From Calamus simplicifolius (taxonomy: Eukaryota; Streptophyta; Magnoliopsida; Arecales; Arecaceae): 64,000 nt of DNA. The stretch covers positions 417,300 through 481,299 of the forward strand of contig UESW01005045.1 of NCBI GenBank assembly GCA_900491605.1, read 5' to 3'. The notes under the pieces are model-generated. The model did not search any database. It was not told the origin of the DNA and was given only the letters and a program-made list of their open reading frames with translations. Both the position numbers and the translations under genes were made by a program. Below are positions 61,132 through 64,000 of the stretch, in pieces (position 1 is the first letter of the stretch; each line of letters starts with the position of its first letter).

Positions 61132-61144
61132 GGCTCTGATACCA
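61132..61144 (-). promoter_or_regulatory. Primer-binding site, initiator-Met tRNA
   Basis: The minus strand reads TGGTATCAGAGCC one base inside the LTR end (CATCA-G-TGGTATC...). This is the standard copia primer site. Confidence 0.95.
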
Positions 61145-61938
61145 CTGATGGGAATTTTGGGATGCTTGAAGGCATGCTTTTCATAAACTTTAATCATTTT
61201 GAAAAACAAACATCGCCAAAAGCCTAATTTCCAAGATCGCCTTTATGCAGTTCAAAAAGTAAATCAATTAAAATCTAAAATAAAAGGAGTAAGAAAAATA
61301 CATGGATTGCTAAATCCAATAATCCCAAGAGGCACACAAGTGTATGCCCTCCAAAGGTGATCCACACGAGAATCAATTCGAAGAAGCACTCCTATTTGCT
61401 TGCTAGAACCTTCCTGGCAGCCTTTTTATCATATGCAGCCTTTTAATGCCTCTTTGGACTTTCTCCTCTTCAAAAGCTTTCTAAAAGCTTTCCAACAAGC
61501 GTCTACACTCTACACATTCTAATAGCCTTTCTCTATCTCAACTTAGGGCCTTGTCTTAATATGATAGTGACATTAAGACAAGGGGAGAAGAACAGGGGAG
61601 AAGGAGGGCTTACGACTCTCTATTTTTTCTTTTTTTTTTTGTTCACAGAATCCCATCCGCTGCCCCCTTTAAATAGAAACGAAGAGGCAGCAATGAGAGG
61701 CGTTGGATGGAGAGAAAGGGCACCATCCAAGGGGCATGAAGAAAGGATGAAGACGTTTTACGTGAAGAGCCCTTCTATCCGCTCCGAGGGGGCCAAGGGT
61801 CCAAGGGTCCAAGGGTCTTCGGTTCAAACCCCACAAGTACATATTAAATATTTAATTTATTAAATTATTTTATTAACAAATTTAAATGATATTTAATAAA
61901 TTAAACTATTTAAATTTGAAATAAAATGGTTCAAAAAA

Positions 61939-62694
61939 CATAGTTGTTAGACCCAGACCGGACATTGACCCGGCCAAGGGCTTGGGTCACCGGGTCACTG
62001 GTTCAACCGGTCGGGTCACCGGTTGAACCATCGGTTCAATTATTTTACTATAAAAAATTAAAAATATATTTATAAATTTTTAATAATAAAAATTAACTTT
62101 TAATAAAAAATTAAGAGCTAACCTGAAGGTGTTAATTCTCACAGTCACTGGATGGTGAGCGTTGCTTAGAATTAATTCAAGAGATTGCAAGATTGGGTTA
62201 CCAATTGCCAGATTGGGTTACCGCATATAGGAAACAGAGGAGGAAAGAAACTAGTGTCTACTAGCAGACGTTCGTTGTCGAACTCGAAGGGACATTTGGA
62301 GTCTTTGGAGAATGAGCAGAGTAGCAGACGTTTGGAGTCTCTGGAGAACAAGCAGAGTAGCAGACGTTTGGAGTCTCTAGAGAACAAGTAGAGTAGCAGA
62401 TTCGCAGACGAGAATAGTAGAAGTTGAAGGGACGTTTGGACTTTGGAGTCTAGACGTAATTAATATTCAATTCAATGCGGCTGTTTCAAATTATTCATTT
62501 CTTTGGACTCGATAGGTGATAAACCCATGACCCATCCGGTTCAGCTGGGTTACCGGTTCACGGGTGAACCGGACGGGTTAACCAAGTTAATCCGGGTGAC
62601 TTGCACATCCGATTTTTGCTAGAGTACCGTTTAGCCTCCGAGTCCCGGTTTAACCGGTTGAACCAGCCGGTCCGGTCCGGTTTTGATAACTATG
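61939..62694. mobile_element. 756-bp non-autonomous DNA element in copia LTR
   Basis: The insert starts CATAGTTGTTAGACCCAGAC and ends GTTTTGATAACTATG, giving CATAGTT...AACTATG inverted ends. It is flanked by CAAAAAA at 61932-61938 and 62695-62701, while the other LTR has a single CAAAAAA at this place. Both subterminal parts are full of ACCGG / CCGGT words. It codes for nothing recognisable. The superfamily (hAT or Mutator-like) is not resolved. Confidence 0.85.
62290..62400. repeat. 36-bp tandem repeat inside the 756-bp element
   Basis: About three copies of a 36-bp unit (GTAGCAGACGTTTGGAGTCT followed by CTGGAGAACAAGCAGA), the first one partial. Being a multiple of three it translates as a repeated SSRRLESLENKQ, which is probably fortuitous. 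Confidence 0.88.
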
Positions 62695-64000
62695 CAAAAA
62701 AGGACTAAGGCCCCGGGTCAACCCAGACTAACCAAGTCAACCCAAACTAACCAAATCACGCTGAAATTCGAATCCAATTCGAATTTGATCATCATAAAAA
62801 ATCTAAAAAATCCCATAAATTTAGATTAAACTCTAGATAGGCTGCCCAACACATGGCTAATGTTAATTTAAATCCAACTTAAATTTATTAGCCTAATCAG
62901 CAAGCAAATGGACCTAAACAGATTAAGTCAGGAGCTCGGGTTAGCCCATATATGCTAGTATGTGATCTTGGCCAACTAATTAGGATCCAAAAATCCTAAT
63001 AAAAATATTTTCAACTTCTTCAATTAATTCTCTATTGTGTGTGACCCTGGGTTCCTCATCTAGCCAGCAGTAAGTTTTTTTGATTTAGCCTGATTATGTA
63101 ACCGACTATCTGAACAGGACAAATCGGGCTAACTTAAACTGTCAATCTGGACCAACCTTCAAATTGACTTATGAAATCAATCTAATTGATTTATAAAAAC
63201 CTACAAGCAAGATTGACATCTAGCAATGTGTCATGCCTAAAGATGAGGAATTTGATAGAAATTACCAAAATACCCTTTAGTGGCAAGTTACCGTGCAATT
63301 CAATCCTTCGATATTTCTTTATCCCGATTAAGTGATAGGCATGGATAAATGTCAAACCCTCATACTTAATCCATTTAATCTCTAATCATTAATGAAGACT
63401 CAATCGATGATAAATAAGAAAACCTTTTCTAATTTCATCATACTTTGATCAAAGATTTTCTGAGTCAACATTTGATGAGATTACTTGGGATAAATACTCC
63501 TCTTACTAGGAGTCATCGATTCCTTTTGACCTACTCATTACCTTCATACACAATCCTTCATATCTAGCATCACCCCGTACATAACCTTTTGTTATGAATG
63601 AATATGAACCAAAATATGGATTCATGTGCACAAGATACTATGGTGGTCTTAGGTCTAAGGATTATTGCACAACTCCCACTTAGAGAACAATCTATTATGA
63701 CAAGTAAGTAAAACTTCCATTTGATGTTCTCCTGTCGGATCAATTCAGTGAACTCATAACCTAATGAGCACCCACATCTTTGTATTAGTGTCCCTACACA
63801 AGTGGTCGTGAGACCAACCACCCTCACAATCGAGCATACATAAGATATGCTAGTCTATCCGGATTCATCGATCCTAAATCGATGATCCTATGACTAGGAA
63901 TATTCTAGATTAGGGTTTATAGGTTTTAGGTCTCACTGTTATCTTTGTAACCCTAAAAACATTGCCCTATTTATGGGGTTCATCATAAAAAATATAAGAC

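Larger units (their letters stand above)
53580..64000 (-). mobile_element. Ty1/copia LTR retrotransposon, partial at window end
   Basis: Long direct repeats at 53580-55751 and 61146 to beyond 64000 flank gag, protease, integrase, reverse transcriptase and RNase H in copia order, all on the minus strand. A perfect initiator-Met-type primer site adjoins the high LTR and a polypurine tract adjoins the low LTR. The polyprotein is split by at least two frameshifts, but many segments are intact, so it looks younger than the Tat element. About 0.1 kb of the 5' LTR lies outside the window. Confidence 0.95.
61146..64000 (-). repeat. 5' LTR of copia element, cut by window end
   Basis: Starts TGATGGGAATTTTGGG on the plus strand and follows the low LTR to its position ~55640, where the window stops. 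It carries an extra 756 bp at 61939-62694 that the other LTR lacks. Confidence 0.92.

Overview
This window is nuclear DNA of a flowering plant. The evidence is one multi-exon plant gene with GT-AG introns, AT-rich spacers, microsatellites, and plant-type retroelements: L1-type LINEs with a terminal RNase H, a Tat-type Ty3/gypsy element with two RNase H domains, a Ty1/copia element primed by initiator-Met tRNA, a Tourist-like MITE pair and an Au-like SINE. The element mix would suit a monocot, possibly a palm, but that is an inference. No prokaryotic, CRISPR or phage features were seen.

Layout. 1-2699 is AT-rich spacer. 2700-8970 is a near full-length but broken L1-type LINE on the minus strand (ORF1 with a DUF4283-like part; ORF2 with endonuclease, reverse transcriptase, zf-RVT and RNase H), with an imperfect 12-bp target duplication. 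9208-19849 is a decayed Tat-type Ty3/gypsy retrotransposon on the minus strand, inserted into a (TA)n tract. Its internal region also holds a gene-like unit on the opposite strand (about 10341-12990) with its own TATA box and two short introns; the product resembles the plant 'putative gypsy type transposon' family. 19850-23569 is AT-rich spacer with microsatellites. 23570-25180 is an intron-containing pseudogene of cytosolic ribosomal protein SA (uS2).

26304-46695 (minus) is the one real cellular gene: a 16-exon gene for a SAC-domain phosphoinositide phosphatase of the plant SAC1-5 type. I could follow the reading phase through every exon junction. The model is complete except for one missing base in exon 2 that breaks the frame, either an assembly error or a real lesion. 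Its introns carry many insertions: a tripled ~270-bp repeat (intron 1), a GC-rich GCCGTGCC palindromic element (intron 4), an Au-like SINE and RTE-clade LINE remnants (intron 9), and a foldback MITE (intron 10).

47966-48914 is a 5'-truncated L1 LINE with a perfect 14-bp target duplication. 51377-52054 holds two neighbouring Tourist-like MITEs. From 53580 to the window end is a Ty1/copia element on the minus strand with ~2.2-kb LTRs; its 5' LTR runs off the window and contains a 756-bp inserted element whose empty site is preserved in the other LTR. The copia leader (59840-60154) contains four copies of a 19-bp palindromic core. Three of them are flanked by different but self-complementary arms, and one core carries a compensatory base-pair change.

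The two most interesting structures are the spliced antisense unit in the Tat element and the repeated stem-loops in the copia leader.
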